The notes under the pieces are model-generated. The model did no database searches. It saw only the letters and a program-made list of their open reading frames with translations, and was not told the origin of the DNA. From Climacium dendroides (lineage: Eukaryota > Streptophyta > Bryopsida > Hypnales > Climaciaceae), in the NCBI GenBank assembly GCA_950106755.1, contig OX467082.1, forward strand, positions 7,750,001 through 7,814,000: 64,000 bases of DNA, read 5' to 3'. Positions 45,171 through 57,927 of this stretch are shown here, piece by piece (positions within the stretch are counted from its first letter, which is position 1; each line of letters opens with the position of its first letter). Made by a program: the position numbers and the translations under genes.

Positions 45171-48100
45171 TCACTCAAATGTCTTGATCTTCTTCCACTT
45201 GCTCCCTCGCAATGTAAACACTTCCGGATCGAACTCGAGTAGCACGCCACTTTTGGTGCTCCAATGAAGCATTGGAATTGTTGGAGGCAGTACGTCTTCT
45301 TTCGACTTGAGTGGATCCATCCCCAAGTTCACGAATAACGTCGTTCTCAAGTGTCTCCACTCGTAACTTTGCTGCATAACGATGTTGTATGTTCCTATAC
45401 CAATGTTCATATTGTTGCAAAATGCAACTCTTCCGAGCTCGGCCACCTCCATGTTGTGTATGCCGCTGGTTGGCTGCCTTTGCTGCATAATGACTCTTTT
45501 CCATGCCTTGACAACTCCACACTGACAAACTACTGTATTTCTCAACGAAGTATGGAGCATGTCTCACAAAATTATGCTGCATCCAGTCATCACCAATCCA
45601 CAAGTTAGAAAGGCCCTAAGACGTTTTGAATGTTTAGGCACCATGCAGCTGAGAATAATCATCTCTCATCTGGAGTTAGCATCAGTACCATTCAGTAGAG
45701 ACATCAGTTTCCACTGGAATAAATTTGAACGTTTGCTGTGAACTTACCATGTAGTGAGTAACATGTTCTTCCCCAAAGGCCTTGATGTATAATTTCCCCC
45801 ACTCCTCCACCTTTCGCTTGAAAGTATTCCTCTGCTCCAAAGTCAAGGTGAGACCAGTGAGGTAAGGTTGTAACTTGTCAAAGGCCTGCCAAATTTCGAG
45901 TTTGGTTATCCTGTAGCCTCCATCAGTCAAGTAGTTGTGCTCCGATTGGCAGATGTCCATCCATGCCTTATCCTTTCCAGACCATGTGCTTGCTTGGAAT
46001 AACCTGGATGCAACAACTCCATTGATGGACGACTTTTGAGGAACACTATTGTTCTTTCAGAGCGTTGCGGATCCACTGCAATCACTATAAGAAACCAAAA
46101 TTTATTGATGTCAAAAGGAACGGATTTTAGGTGATATTGAAAAAAACAAACCCATGTTTTTATGTCAACAATGATGTCCAATATAACATCAATGGACATT
46201 GTTGTTGACATAAAAACATGGGTTTGTTTTTTGATGTCACCTTTGATGTCACCTAAAATCCGTTCCTTTTGATGTCAATCCGTCACGTAAAACAAGGTTT
46301 TCTTATAGTGAATCTCCACATTCCCACCATGAGTACCAACCATCGACAATGATTTCTCCATTTGTTGGATCGCAAGGGTTTTTTGCACCTCATTGTGCAT
46401 GTTCCACACGAACATAAAATGATGGTGTATGATCTTCTCACACATGCGCACTTGCGCATGGAGTGTGCATATGTGCACCCTTGTGAGTAGAATCGGCAGA
46501 ATGGGCTTCCACCGCGAGTGTGCCTCCATATCTACTGGTTTTGCCGAAACAGTTCCTCCAAACAAACCCCCTGGCTTCCCATGTGTGCTTCATCCGCGCT
46601 CGAGATGCTTGAATAGCAGTCTAGTTACTTCCCTGTTGAGGCTTCGTCCGCTCCTGCATGCAGTAGATGCAGGAAAAAGTGGCGTTGGCTCCATGCCCCA
46701 ATCCATACATACATTTTATTGTCTTCATATCCGCATTGAAGTGCCACTCCACCTGGAATTCACCTACTCCGTCGACCATCAAAACTTGGCCATCTTCTTG
46801 AGCTTGGATCAAGCTTGGAAATTTAGTCCTGTCAAACACCCATTTCAGAATAGGGTATGACTCCTTCTGGACTTGGAAACACCCAACCAGCTAGATCTCT
46901 TGTTCGGATTGGACCGAAAAAAACTTAGAGGCATCCCTTTGAATTTTTGGATCCAGCGCTCTATTCATGAGTGTCAGGCTCACTCGTTCGAATTTCTTGC
47001 CTTTCATGATCTCCGCTTCATCCAACTTCATAATAAATATGAGGGATTTACCATAAAGCTCTGGAATGAACATAAAATCACAACTTGGTCAGTATCATTG
47101 ACACCCAGGTGAGTGGTGGATCCATTAAACGCCAATCGACTCCACAAGAAATGGACCAAACCAAATGCTATAGAGGGTCTTGAAGCATACCTTCTTCCGT
47201 GATTTGGTAGAACAGAACCATACTTCTCTAGACGGCCTCGAGGTCAACAAAGAGAGAGTTTTTGTCATCCAATTTCACCTCTTTGATTGGAATAGCTTTG
47301 CCACTTGACCTTGTTGGAGGTGGTGGAGTGAATCTGCCTTCAATGTGCTTGTACTCTCCGATAAATTGTGGAAGGTTGGCATTGAGCTCCCTCCGCGTAG
47401 AGCAACCTAAATGTTTCAGCAACAAGTCCACTCCACTCAATGAAATTGTTGAAGGACGTATATTATAAAATATATTTGTAAATCAAGACAAAAGTAAAGT
47501 TTTATGCAACCTTTGGTACCTTATGTGGTTTGGGCAGCAAATCAGCTTTCAGTGTTGGGTCCACGAGTTTCACCCGTCTTTTCATGGTCTTGAATACCAA
47601 GCCATATGCCTCTTGTGGAACACCGGCCATGTCACACGTTGCCAACATTGAATCTACTCCAATCTCAGCTCTAATTTTCTTCAAGACAGTGTTTGCGATG
47701 CTGGTGCCAACAGAACACATCCTTGGTTCTTCCACCAGTGCCAAAGCTTCTCGCTTTGATAAAATTCTCGCCAATGCAACTACAGTTTTCCTTTGGGTCA
47801 TGTCACATCCCCATAGTCTCTTCTGCCCCCTACAAGCCTTGTTAAACGACTGAATGGAATCAACAGCTTGTGGTTGTAGCATTGATCTCAACTGCTTTCT
47901 CCTTCTCTTGGCTTGCCCGCCATCCTGAGATAGTTCATCTAAACCTCTCGAATGACGACTATGGAGTCGCGAGCCAAGCGGACCCTCCTTCAGTACAGAC
48001 ACTCTTGATTCCGCATCCATCATTTTTTTCATAGTGTGCTACCTCCACCTCCAATTCATTTACTCTACCTGCACTTGAAGCTTCCATCAATGTTCTCACT

Positions 48101-48684
48101 AGTTCCTCTAACTCCTCGTTACGGTTCCCGAACCCAACGGCTTTCTCCCTCAATTCTCCGCATTGCCTTTCTAGCTCCCTACCCTTCTCAATAGCAATTT
48201 GATGTTGTAAACATCGTCCACGAGGTGTTTCCAGAGCTAATTGGAGTTGACCCTTGGCCTCCTGCAATTGTGCATGAAGGACTGAGACTGTGTTATTTAG
48301 AAGGTCCATATGGACCTGGTAGTTCCGAACTGTTTCCTCCAATGCCACATTTTTCCCCTCTAAACCACTACCAAAGTTGGCAAGCCTCTTACAATATCCT
48401 AGCAACCCTTCTTGTCCTAGGCAGATGTATTCAAGAAACTGTTTGATCGTTCTAAAAGTTGGAGGCACTCCTGTACGAGGATCTAGAGGGTAAATTTCTC
48501 CGTCTACCCACAAATCAATATTGGTGGCACCTCGAGATCTGTAGAAACAGAACTCACGTCTTGGAACTTGCTCATGTAGTTGACGACCCCTCTTTATCAA
48601 TGGAGAAAATCGTGGAGCAAGCAACACATTCACAGTGTATGGGTTTGCAACCTCCACCCTATTTGTGATCTCACTTAAAGCCAT
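45171..48684 (-). pseudogene. Decayed transposase-like gene with coiled-coil N-terminus
   Basis: From ATG 48684 a frame of about 215 codons encodes a strongly heptad-like coiled coil. At an A7 run (48024-48030) the sense frame shifts to 48032-47502, which is basic. Further pieces follow at 47440-47228 (closed by TAG, frame open after it), 47073-46621 (TAG at 46891), 46565-46275, 45960-45682 and 45603-45175. The part around 46650-46750, with a DMKTIK segment, GLGHGANATFSC and CIYC, then LHAQVRMCEK and a VHICTLHA-type block, resembles a transposase-like family widespread in eukaryote repeats that I cannot name firmly. A CACTA-type MITE splits the exon at 46083-46310. The gene is clearly dead. 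Confidence 0.45.
46083..46310. mobile_element. CACTA-type MITE, 228 bp, with AAT target duplication
   Basis: Begins CACTATAAGAAA and ends TTTCTTATAGTG-like, with inverted arms through most of its length (CATGTTTTTATGTCAACAA against TTGTTGACATAAAAACATG). AAT at 46080-46082 and 46311-46313 is the 3-bp target duplication expected of CACTA elements. It lies inside coding sequence of the older transposase-like gene. Confidence 0.9.
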
Positions 48685-48690
48685 TACCAA

Positions 48691-49430
48691 TTTCTAAAAG
48701 TGAAGTAACACACATCTCTGGCAAACCAATAGACATTAAAAGAAACCAAACCTCTGAATTTGACAAATTTGAGATTACACGAATTGAAGTCCTTGCTCCA
48801 AAATCCAAGCAATTGGATTCAACCGAAACCCACGTGGCAGTGGCAGTGCCAACTTTGGCGCCAACAGAGAATTGGCGCCTAAACCAAGAAGAGGACGTTA
48901 ACGAACTTTGGTCTCATGCCACCCTGATTCATCCAAGTTCATCCTCTTGGTTCATCCGTCATCTACAGAAAAGAGCACTCAGTGGATGATGGAGGCACTA
49001 AAATAATAGAGAAAACTCCGAGTCTCTAAATGGTACTTGGCCAAAACGGGTACGTACTATAAGTTCACTTGGAGTCATAACGAGTTTTAGTGTCCTCCAT
49101 CAAATCCTTTCCATATTTTTAATGTTTTGCCATCCTCGCGTTGGTGCCAGCACATCAAGTGCCGGAGCCAACTGTACCTTCAGCGAGGCAATTTTTTTGT
49201 CTCGCGACGCGGGAAGTAATGTGGAGGCTTTGGTGCAAGCGTTGTTTCTGACAGATAGCTCCACATTTGTCTCGTACCACGAATTTTTTATTGTTCCTCC
49301 AGAATTTTTTATTAGTTTCCTGGATCTAGCAGCCAATAGCAGTGGAGCTGGGAGACAGTACTTGGAGCCCTTACGCGGCCCTTTAGAGGGCCCATTTTTT
49401 TTCTAATGATTACACAAATAAAATTTTCAA
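48691..49430. other. Spacer upstream of the transposase-like gene
   Basis: A frame at 49122-49406 (+) is open for 94 codons and overlaps one on the other strand. Neither shows a domain, so no gene is called. Confidence 0.4.
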
Positions 49431-50150
49431 GTTGAATGATTGAATTCAAAATAACTTGACTAGTATTTCATTTCAATTTCAAACCACTTTGGTATCCCCA
49501 TTACAAAAATGTACCGTTGAACTTGAATTCAAAAATAACTTAAGCAGTATTTGATTTCAATACCAAACCCTTCTAGAATCCCATTACACAAATAAAAAAT
49601 TTTAGTTGAATGATTGAATTAAAAAAATAACTTGACTAGTATTTCCTTTCAATCCTAAAGACCCAAACTAGTTACTTTGGGTTATCCATTACAAAAATAA
49701 CCCGTTGAACTTGAATTCCAAAATAACGTAACTAGTGTTTGATTTCAATCCCAAACCATTCTAAGATCCCATTACACAAATAAAATTTTCTAGTTGAATG
49801 ATTGAATTCAAAATAACTTGACTATTCATTTCAATTCCAAACTGCTTTGGTATCCCTATTACAAAAATGTACCATTGAACTTGAATTCAAAAGTAACTTA
49901 AGCAGTATTTGATTTCAATACCAAATCCTTTTAGAATCCCATTATACAAATAAAATTTTCTAGTTGACTGATTGAATATTTGAATTCCAATAAAACTTGA
50001 CCAGTATTTCATTTCAATTCCAAACTGGATTGATATCCCCATTACAAAAATAAACCATTGAACTTGAATTTCAAAATAACATAACTAGTATTTCATTTCA
50101 ATACCAACTTCTTCTGGTATCCCCATTACAAGAATATACCGTTGAAGTCT
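49430..50150. repeat. Diverged dimeric tandem repeat, about 180-bp unit, four copies
   Basis: Two related half-units alternate: TGAATTCAAAATAACTTGAC at about 49441, 49613, 49803 and 49981, and CTTGAATTCAAAA-type at about 49520, 49709, 49879 and 50060. Each is followed by (A/C)AAACC...ATCCC(A/C)ATTACA(C/A)AAAT. Confidence 0.7.
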
Positions 50151-52400
50151 TGAAGATCCAAACCCTTGTAGCCTCTTTTTCCGAAAACAAACCCTTCAAG
50201 TATATTTCAATGTATTATAATTAGTTTTCAATATAGTTTTATATACAAAAAGCCCCCAAAAGAGTGAATAACCAGAATGGAGATGTCACATACTAATATA
50301 GCAATTGGTCCTAGATGGGGCATTTCTTGCTATTTGTAACCAAATCCTGCATGTAAATAGGGTAGAAACCCAGAAATTGTATAAAATAACCATGTTTAGT
50401 AAAAATTGCCCAACTTGTCTGAACCTGCCTTTCAGTGACAAATCTTAACCAAATTGGTCCGATGGAATTAGGTGAGAATACTAGTATAAATTTCCAAATA
50501 TAGGTTTCAGTTTTTCCATTTCATTGGCAAAATAGTAGAAACTCCAATTATTAGCCTACAGGTGAAGAAAACTCAAGGCGGACCAGAGGAGGGCATCTAC
50601 AACCTAAGTACGGTAATTTAAGGTGGGAAATATGCCAGGAGTCCAACGGAGCAATCGGATCGCTAAGATTCCCTTCCATGTAGAAGATTCCCTAATTATC
50701 AAAAGTTAAAGGAGATAGCGGGATTTGATTCTCCTTCCTTAGATGTGAAAAATGGAAAAATGAGTTTGCAAATCCCTTGTGGAATTCTATGAGAGGTTCC
50801 ATGAAAATTCTCGATTTTTTCTGATCTTCAAAAGATCTTTTTCCGAGTAGTCAACCGTTGGAAGTAATGATGGGAAATTCTTAGGAATTACCCAAACTGT
50901 AGTAAAATCTCACTAAAAATTAGAGTAGCTTCCTTTGTATTAATAACAAGCTTCAACAAGTTTTGTGGCATTCCGATAGTCAGAAGATGCAAAACTGACA
51001 AGATCCTCCAAAATTGGCAAAATTGAAGATTAATCGTGGAGTTGACCAACGTATCGGGAGCATACGGCATTGGATTGAAGTCAAATTGGGGTCTTTTTTT
51101 ACTCCCTTACACCTACTAAAGAGCCTAGATTAGTTACTTTTCCTAGAAAAGTTGATCTCCAAAAGTTGGGTTTTTATCCATTTTGGGTCATCTAGTTAGC
51201 ACTAGAAATCTTTGTGATTTTGACGTAGGAAAAAGAGGAGGGGGGATTCATTTAGACTAAAAATGGACTTCTGAAGCCAATGGCACAATCCGTTTGTGAT
51301 TTGGAGCATTTCTCCAAAAATTAGAAGTTTAGACCAGTGTAGAAAGTCAAAAAATGGAGATTAGGATGAAAATCTTAGTTGATAAGATTACGGCTTACGA
51401 ATTGAGAGGGGGTGAGCCACCTTGGAAGAATATATAAGGGGGCTCATTCTTCTCTCAAATCACCCCTTAGGTTCATTTTGAATCGCCCCATTTCATTTGA
51501 ATCCATTAAGTTGGATTTGGTCAATTTTTGGCCACGTTGCTAAATTCTTGTATTTTTCGGGCATTTTAAGCACATTGTTGATACTTTTCAAGCTCTCTTG
51601 AAGGACATTGGGGTCCCTTCAAGTTTGATTTGAGTCATTGTGTTTTTGTGGACTTATTGTGTTGGATTTGAGTTGTTGTAGAATTATCTTACTAATCCTA
51701 AAGGAATTCCCCTCCGTACCTTGGCGATGCCACTTAGGGGAGACTTTAGCCCATGAATGTGTGTTTCTTTTAATAAGCTAATTCCTTCGTGTTATCCTTG
51801 GCCAAGTTCCTTCAAATTTTGACTTCATCTTGGTTGTTTTTTGTCATTGAAACTTGGATTTTTGGTCATTATTGTTGGATTTTTGGCTTGTACTAATCCT
51901 AGAGAGAAACCCCACTCCGTACCTTGACGATGCCGCTTTGTGGGGGTCTCTAGAGTTAATTTGTGTTGTACTAACAATCCTTGTTTCCAAAGATTTTGTT
52001 TTTTGTTCAAATTTGTGTTGTACTAACCCATTGTCTTAAAAGATTGTACTAATACATGTATAGGAACTTGTACTAATTTCTAGTGGAAAGTAGAAATTCT
52101 TTTGTTTTAAATTTCTTGTCCCATTGGGGACAACAAAGCCTTGACTTTGCTTATTTAGAAGTTATAGTAGTTGTTTTGGTAATTTGACAAAATCATGGCG
52201 AAGCTTGGGCTTTGGAAAGAGTTGGGAATACTAGAATTTAGAGTATTTAAAAATGATGGCAAAGCTTTGAACCCACCCACCCCTCCTTGATCTTTTCTAT
52301 GTAGTTAGGCCCTTTGGCCTTAGTTTGGTCAAATTGTTATTTTTTATTAATCTTTCTTTAGGACCAAGACCAAGGGTGTAGTCAGACCGTTAAGAGTAGG
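50151..52400. other. Non-coding; probable LTR-like remnant
   Basis: At 51437-51448 there is ATATATAAGGGGGCTC, a strong TATA box with a following GC step like those in retrotransposon LTRs. CTCCGTACCTTGGCGATGCC-like sequence occurs twice (about 51708 and 51915). No gag or pol coding is seen. Confidence 0.4.
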
Positions 52401-52417
52401 GGGTCAGTACAAATTGA

Positions 52418-53010
52418 AGTCCAGAATCTCATAGTAGAGGTCAAGAGCTTTTCAAAAACATAAAACACAAAGAAAACCGAGCTAAAATGAGTAAGATATA
52501 AGCAGATGAAGTTTCAAACACTAATTAGTAATTAAAACTTCATCCATGCATATCTTTTAGTAAGAAAGTCCAAATTACAAGTGTCTTATAGTTTCAGAGA
52601 GTTAGAAACAGTCTCTATCCATCAAAAACAACAAACTTCTAAATATAGTAATCTATCAAAAGTTAGTCCGAGAGTTAAAGTGTATGTAGAGCCCAGACTA
52701 AAAAACAAATTCAAATCATTATAAGGGGATTATAGTATAGATTTGAGTTAAGAATCTAATAGTAGAGGTCAAGATATTTCCAAAAACATAAAATACACAA
52801 AAATATGAGTTAAATTGAATAAGATATAAGCGGATGAAGTTTCAAACACTAATTAGTAATCAAAACTTCATCCATGCATAACTTTTAGTAGGAAAGTCCA
52901 AATTACAAGTGTCTTATAGTTTCGGAGAGCTAGAAACAGGCTCTATCCATCAAAAACAAAAAACTTCTAAAAATAGTAATCTCTCAAAAGTCAGACCGAG
53001 AGCAAGAGCA
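52418..53010. repeat. Direct repeat, about 329-bp period, two copies
   Basis: GATGAAGTTTCAAACACTAA is found at 52505 and 52834 inside longer similar segments that include TTAGTA(A/G)(A/G)AAAGTCCAAATT. The copies are roughly 85-90% alike by eye. Confidence 0.75.
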
Positions 53011-55234
53011 TATAGAAGTAGAAATTAGAGGAAGAAGTATGAATTAGCAAGCAAGAAGTAGTATTTAGTTTCCTCCTATCTCACCACTCTTTCTCTCTTC
53101 TAGCTTAGACTAAGTGGAGTTCAAAAACTCAATAGAATTGGTAGTTGTGAAGATTTGCAAAAATATTGAAATTATTATAGTTGAAGTTGGAGAAGGAAGA
53201 GAGATCAAAAATATCTAAAACAACCAATTAGAATTGAGATAAGGAAGGAGAGAAGATTGATCAAGTGAATGTAGTCAAATGACGTATTTTTATCGAAATA
53301 TGCAAAATAAGTGAAGGAAGGAGGAGGAGAAGAAATAATTGAACAGGATAGAATAGAATATAGGAAAAGAAAAGAAGAAGAGATAAGTAGAAGGGAAAGA
53401 AAGGAGGTAGAAGAAAAAGATGAAGAAGACTTCGGGAATTTAGTCTTGTAATTTCAGACCCCTTTTTAAGCCGTTGGCAAAATTACTTAATCATTCCGAA
53501 ACATGGCGAATGATAGAGAGTTTGTGGGAGTGACGGACCACCTACTCGCTGAATTCCAAACCAAGGCATGATTTGAAGTTCTTGTATTTTCTTTTTAGCT
53601 TTCAAAAGTAGTATTTATACATAGTAACTGAATTAGAGGTCCAATTCAGTGAGTCTAGATTAGAACAAGTGTGAAGTTTCAAGTCATAACCTTGTAGAAT
53701 AGAGTCATATCTTTCTAGAAAGATATCATACGACCAATTTGGAGTAAAAATGAAGAAATTATAGAAGGATGAAGTTTAGAAAAGAAGTTGGATGATAAGT
53801 AGTATAAATCATCCATCAAGGGTGAAATTTGAAATATAAGTAGTGATAAATAACTTAAAGTCATAGGTCAAAATTCATAGTGAATTAAAATAGGGAAGTA
53901 GAAGTCAACCTTGGATGAAATTTTCATAGCCTTTTAAAGGCCAAACTTCATCCGCATATAACTTTGGCTAGGAAGCTCCAAATCCAATGAACTTTATAAT
54001 TTTAGAAATGGCATGACATGTTCTTCCATATTATGTGACTAAATTTAGATTGTCTCAAGTTTTTCCTAGAAACTACAATGGCTTGAAGACTTGGTAATAG
54101 TTAGAATTGACCTTTGCATTTAGGGTAGGACTTTGAGGAATTATGTGAAATTTAGGAACTTAGAAAAGATCCATTGCTTGGAAGGCACAATGGACCGATG
54201 TTAGGCACCCATAGCGGTTAACTTGAATTTTCTAAAACCTGGTTGTGCACGCATATTACCAAAGGTGGGTAAATAAGCGCTCACAAAAAGCAACCCTGTT
54301 GTTGTAACTTCGCTACATTTGTCCTAGTTCTCAAGTGCTTGATGAAGGTTAAAGGGCCTAACATGTATAACCCCAATCGATTTACAAATTCTCAAAATCT
54401 ATAATATACCCTTGTAAAATTAATTTATAATGTGATTCTTCCTCTTCAATCCGGCATATTTAAGGTTCATTTAGGAGAGGTTTGAACACCATGAAAAGTC
54501 AAAATTTCAATGGGTACGGCAATATACTTGCATGAAATCTAGAATAGAAAAATCACTATATTTTTTTTACCGGATTGGACTTTTGGTGGTAAAACTAGAC
54601 TTCAAAAACTTTTCAAAAATATTAACCATTCCAAATAGTGACTTGGTTAGGATGTATTGAACTTCAAAATTTTACGAACACCAAGTTTTGGTGCCTCAGG
54701 CACTAAGGGGTTGAAATTTGAAAACCCTAAATCCTTCGTAGGAAACCAAGAAAAAAAAATTGTATTAGATTTAAATCCAAACCCTTCTAACAAACTAGCA
54801 ATTTAGTGCCCATTTCCAAAAAAAAATCATTCACATAGATGGACAACAAATACCAAACGCATTTGATATCAACTCCAAACCATTTGAGCTTCTATTTACA
54901 AAAATGAAAACTTCAAATACAACCCAAAAAATGTACCTGAATTTCAAATCCAAACATTCTAGCATCCAACAACGAAAATGAACTCATTGCACTTGAAACC
55001 GAAAATGACATAACTTGTATATGATTGGATTTCCAAACCTTTGTATAGTTGTACCCTCAAATTTTTAATCCTAAACCCTTTTGAAGATGACTACAAAGAA
55101 GTCATTTTGTATTGGATATAAATTTGAAACACTTGTAGCCACTATTTTCCAAAATATAACCTTGAACATGAACCTAGAAAAGTAGAACTTCTACTTCATT
55201 TGAATTAAACTACAACATCCCTGCCCTTTTCAAG
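53011..55234. other. AT- and purine-rich spacer
   Basis: Purine-rich tract of AGAAG/GGAAG near 53300-53430. Sequence at 54800-55190 resembles the dimeric repeat at 49.4-50.2 kb in style. No gene seen. Confidence 0.5.
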
Positions 55235-55545
55235 ACGTCCGTGCTCAAATGAATGCGTCCGCACCTTGACGAATCTGTCCGCACCCCGACGAATGAGTCC
55301 GCACCTTGACGAATGAGTCCACGCCCCGACGAATGTATCCGCGCCCCGACAAATCTGTCCGCGCCTTGACGGAAACGTTCGTGCCTAGTATAGTCCCCAC
55401 CCTGACAATGACGTCCACGCCCTGATTCCAACGTGGACTACCAACGTGGAAGCGACTTCCTAATTGGAAAATTTCAAAAATGAAAGGTGTCTGAAATGTT
55501 TGGACCGTCCGTCCGTCCTGTCCGATCACCCTGACCCGTCTAGTA
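55235..55545. repeat. GC island with 20-bp tandem repeat
   Basis: Units like GTCCGCACCTTGACGAATCT repeat with an exact 20-bp period from 55257 to 55376 (six copies). Looser CGTCC-rich sequence follows, up to GGACCGTCCGTCCGTCC near 55502. Open frames here come from the repeat. Confidence 0.8.
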
Positions 55546-56282
55546 TGACAACCCTACATATCGATAGTGCACTACATTTCATTGCATGTTCATCAACCAC
55601 GTCGATGCAATGACTGTGTCATCGTCTAATCGGCGTTACAAGAGGGTAGTTTAATTATTGCTTTCGTTCAGGTCGAGTCGTGCTGATTGGCATGTGGATT
55701 TGAGTTCCTAGTTCACCTTGACCATTCACTTTGGGCATTCATGAGATTACAAAGCAACACTTATGCCTTGTCAAAACATCAAGATACAAAAAAATCTCAC
55801 AAATTGGTTGATACTTTTTCATATTTTTGTTGAATACTTCCCATTTGAAAGTTCAGGCCATTTGAATTTGCAACCTCATAGCTAATGCATTAATGCTCCA
55901 ATTTTCTTGAAATTGGTTTTGTTTGAAGCGCATGAAGACATTCTAATTGCATTACTCTTTGAGATTTTTGTGATCAAATGTATTTTGAACAATATTAAAC
56001 CAAAAGTGCAAAAATCAACCCAAAAGTGGTCAACCGGTCACTAAAGGGTTAATGGCTCATACATTTGCATGTATGGTTAGAAATATATGTAATTTCTATA
56101 ATATATATTTTTATTATCATGAACACCTTTCTGTATTTTCTTCTTCCTCCAGTTTAGGTCGGGTTGACCTCATTCGATGGTCAAAATTTTCTAAACTACA
56201 TATTTGTTATTGGAGTTTACTTATAAATGTAATTACAGTTATAGTTTTCCTTTTAATTGTTCTAATCTCTTTTTTTTCTTAG
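55546..56282. other. Spacer or intron remnant with one decayed 21-bp palindrome
   Basis: TTTAGGTCGGGTTGACCTC at 56153 is a decayed member of the palindrome family. It lies upstream of the SP-rich fragment just as 26930 lies upstream of copy A. The region ends in a TTTTTCTTAG acceptor-like site. Confidence 0.5.
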
Positions 56283-56650
56283 AATTTGGGAACATCGTCC
56301 TCTCTTGCTCAACACACCAGTCTTCTGTGCACTGCATCAGCTGATTCGTTTTTCGACTACGGGCAGAACCTAATTCTGAGTACAAGAAACTTCATGTATT
56401 CGGCTACCATTGCAAATTCGACAATGGACTTCCCCATAAAGTCCGTTGATGATGGGGTGGTGGATAGTCCCCCAGGTTTAGCTCCGCAACTTCCAAAATC
56501 ATGTTCTCCTTCGCCCATGAAGTCTAGTGATGTTTTTGCTACACCAATGTCGTCTTCACCCTGCGATAGAGCAACACAGTAGAAATTGTATGGTGAGGAC
56601 ATGGGTCCTTCTTTACATGTGGAAATGTTGACTGTGGTATTGCTAGAGGT
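56283..56650 (+). pseudogene. SP-motif-rich gene fragment (third copy)
   Basis: After an acceptor-like CTTAG the frame gives SADSFFDYGQN, then DDGVVDSPPG and CSPSPMKSS, clearly homologous to 27115-27834. TAG at 56580-56582 interrupts it where copy A has Arg before KLYGE, and the frame goes on with KLYGED before degenerating. No FCP1-like sequence is left upstream. Confidence 0.7.
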
Positions 56651-57387
56651 TTAGCACAAGGAGGTGGTTTGCGCAATAGCCTCATTTTACAAGACTCTTT
56701 ATACCAAGAATTGGATGGCCCAATATAGAGAATAGTATACCACGAAGAGCATGCGCTTCTTTTTTTTATCCATAGAATTAGATGTTCAAGGAAGTATAAA
56801 GGCTTTCTAGGCTCATGGATTACAAGCAAGTACAGCCACGGGCTAAAGATGACAAAGGCAATCGTGGAGCTCAAGAGTAAATGACATGTATAGTACTTGT
56901 TCATAGTGTAGAGTCATGCATTCATGCTTCATTAAAGCTCAATGTGCATATTACAAAACAACTCAACGCTCGAGTGAATCACACTCGCAACTTTTATAGT
57001 GTACATAGTGCAATGTAATGAATTACATTACTGGCCTTTATAGTTTCTTGCCTATAATATAGTGTCACTACCCCTACTCAAACATAGTTGGAGATGTATA
57101 GAACAACTCATGGTGTACAAGCGAAAGGTCAATATGAAAGTTTACCTTTTGGTTCTGATATTTGGTTCTTACTTGTGTTCATCTTATTTTAATTCTTGTA
57201 TGATTTGAATATTGTTTGAGGAATTTTCTTCTCCGTTTTTGAATGAAATTAGATTTCTATAACTCTCATTTAAGTGGAATACTCTCATTTTAATGAATAT
57301 TATGTTTTCAAATCAAAATCAAAATTGTCTACCATTTGGGGGGGCTTGCGAAGGGAATTTTCATCTGGGGAATTTCATAAAAATCTC

Positions 57388-57927
57388 ATGAAAAACCTAG
57401 ATGAAACACATTTTGTTGTCAATTTTGACAATGGTTGAACTTTAGGGTTTGAAAGAGATACAACTGTCAAATACACTGAAGTTGTCTTAGGTAGGGAGTT
57501 CATGACCATGGTGATTCACATTTCAAGAGGCCGTTGTGCTACAACAGAAGCTCCTATGCTCATTTTTTCAAATGAAAATAGGAGCTATCTTATACGAAGG
57601 TTGATTGATAATATTCCTGAGGTTTCTAATGGAACGGGCCCTAAAGGTTAGATGGACCAAACCATCTTCCCCAAATACTTTTTGAAACCTTGTGCATATC
57701 AAGCCGATCTTCGTCAACGCATGAAGATCATATGGCTTGATAATTGTAGTGGCCATACTGTGACTCTTAGATTGGTTGCTGTCCTAACTGCCAAAAACAC
57801 AATTATCAAATTTTTGCCTCCATGTTCTACTCACCTTTGCCAACCAATAGATACATTCCTCATTTCAAAAATCAAAGATGCATGGACAAGACAGTGGGAA
57901 GCCAAGAAAATTGAGTTGATACAATAA
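57388..57927 (+). pseudogene. Pogo/Tc1-like DDE transposase fragment
   Basis: One frame from ATG 57388 carries LDETHFVVNFD, which holds the likely first Asp, and WLDNCSGH, the second. LPPCSTHLCQPID, the third-Asp region of DDE_1 superfamily endonucleases, follows. It is interrupted by TGA (57436-57438) and TAG (57649-57651); the latter stands where pogo-like proteins have Trp (G-W-M). It lacks both ends: the DNA-binding domain upstream is missing and sequence stops at TAA 57925. Confidence 0.75.

Noticed and set aside
55257..55376. CRISPR-like array
   Set aside because: Direct 20-bp tandem units with no unique spacers, in a eukaryotic context.
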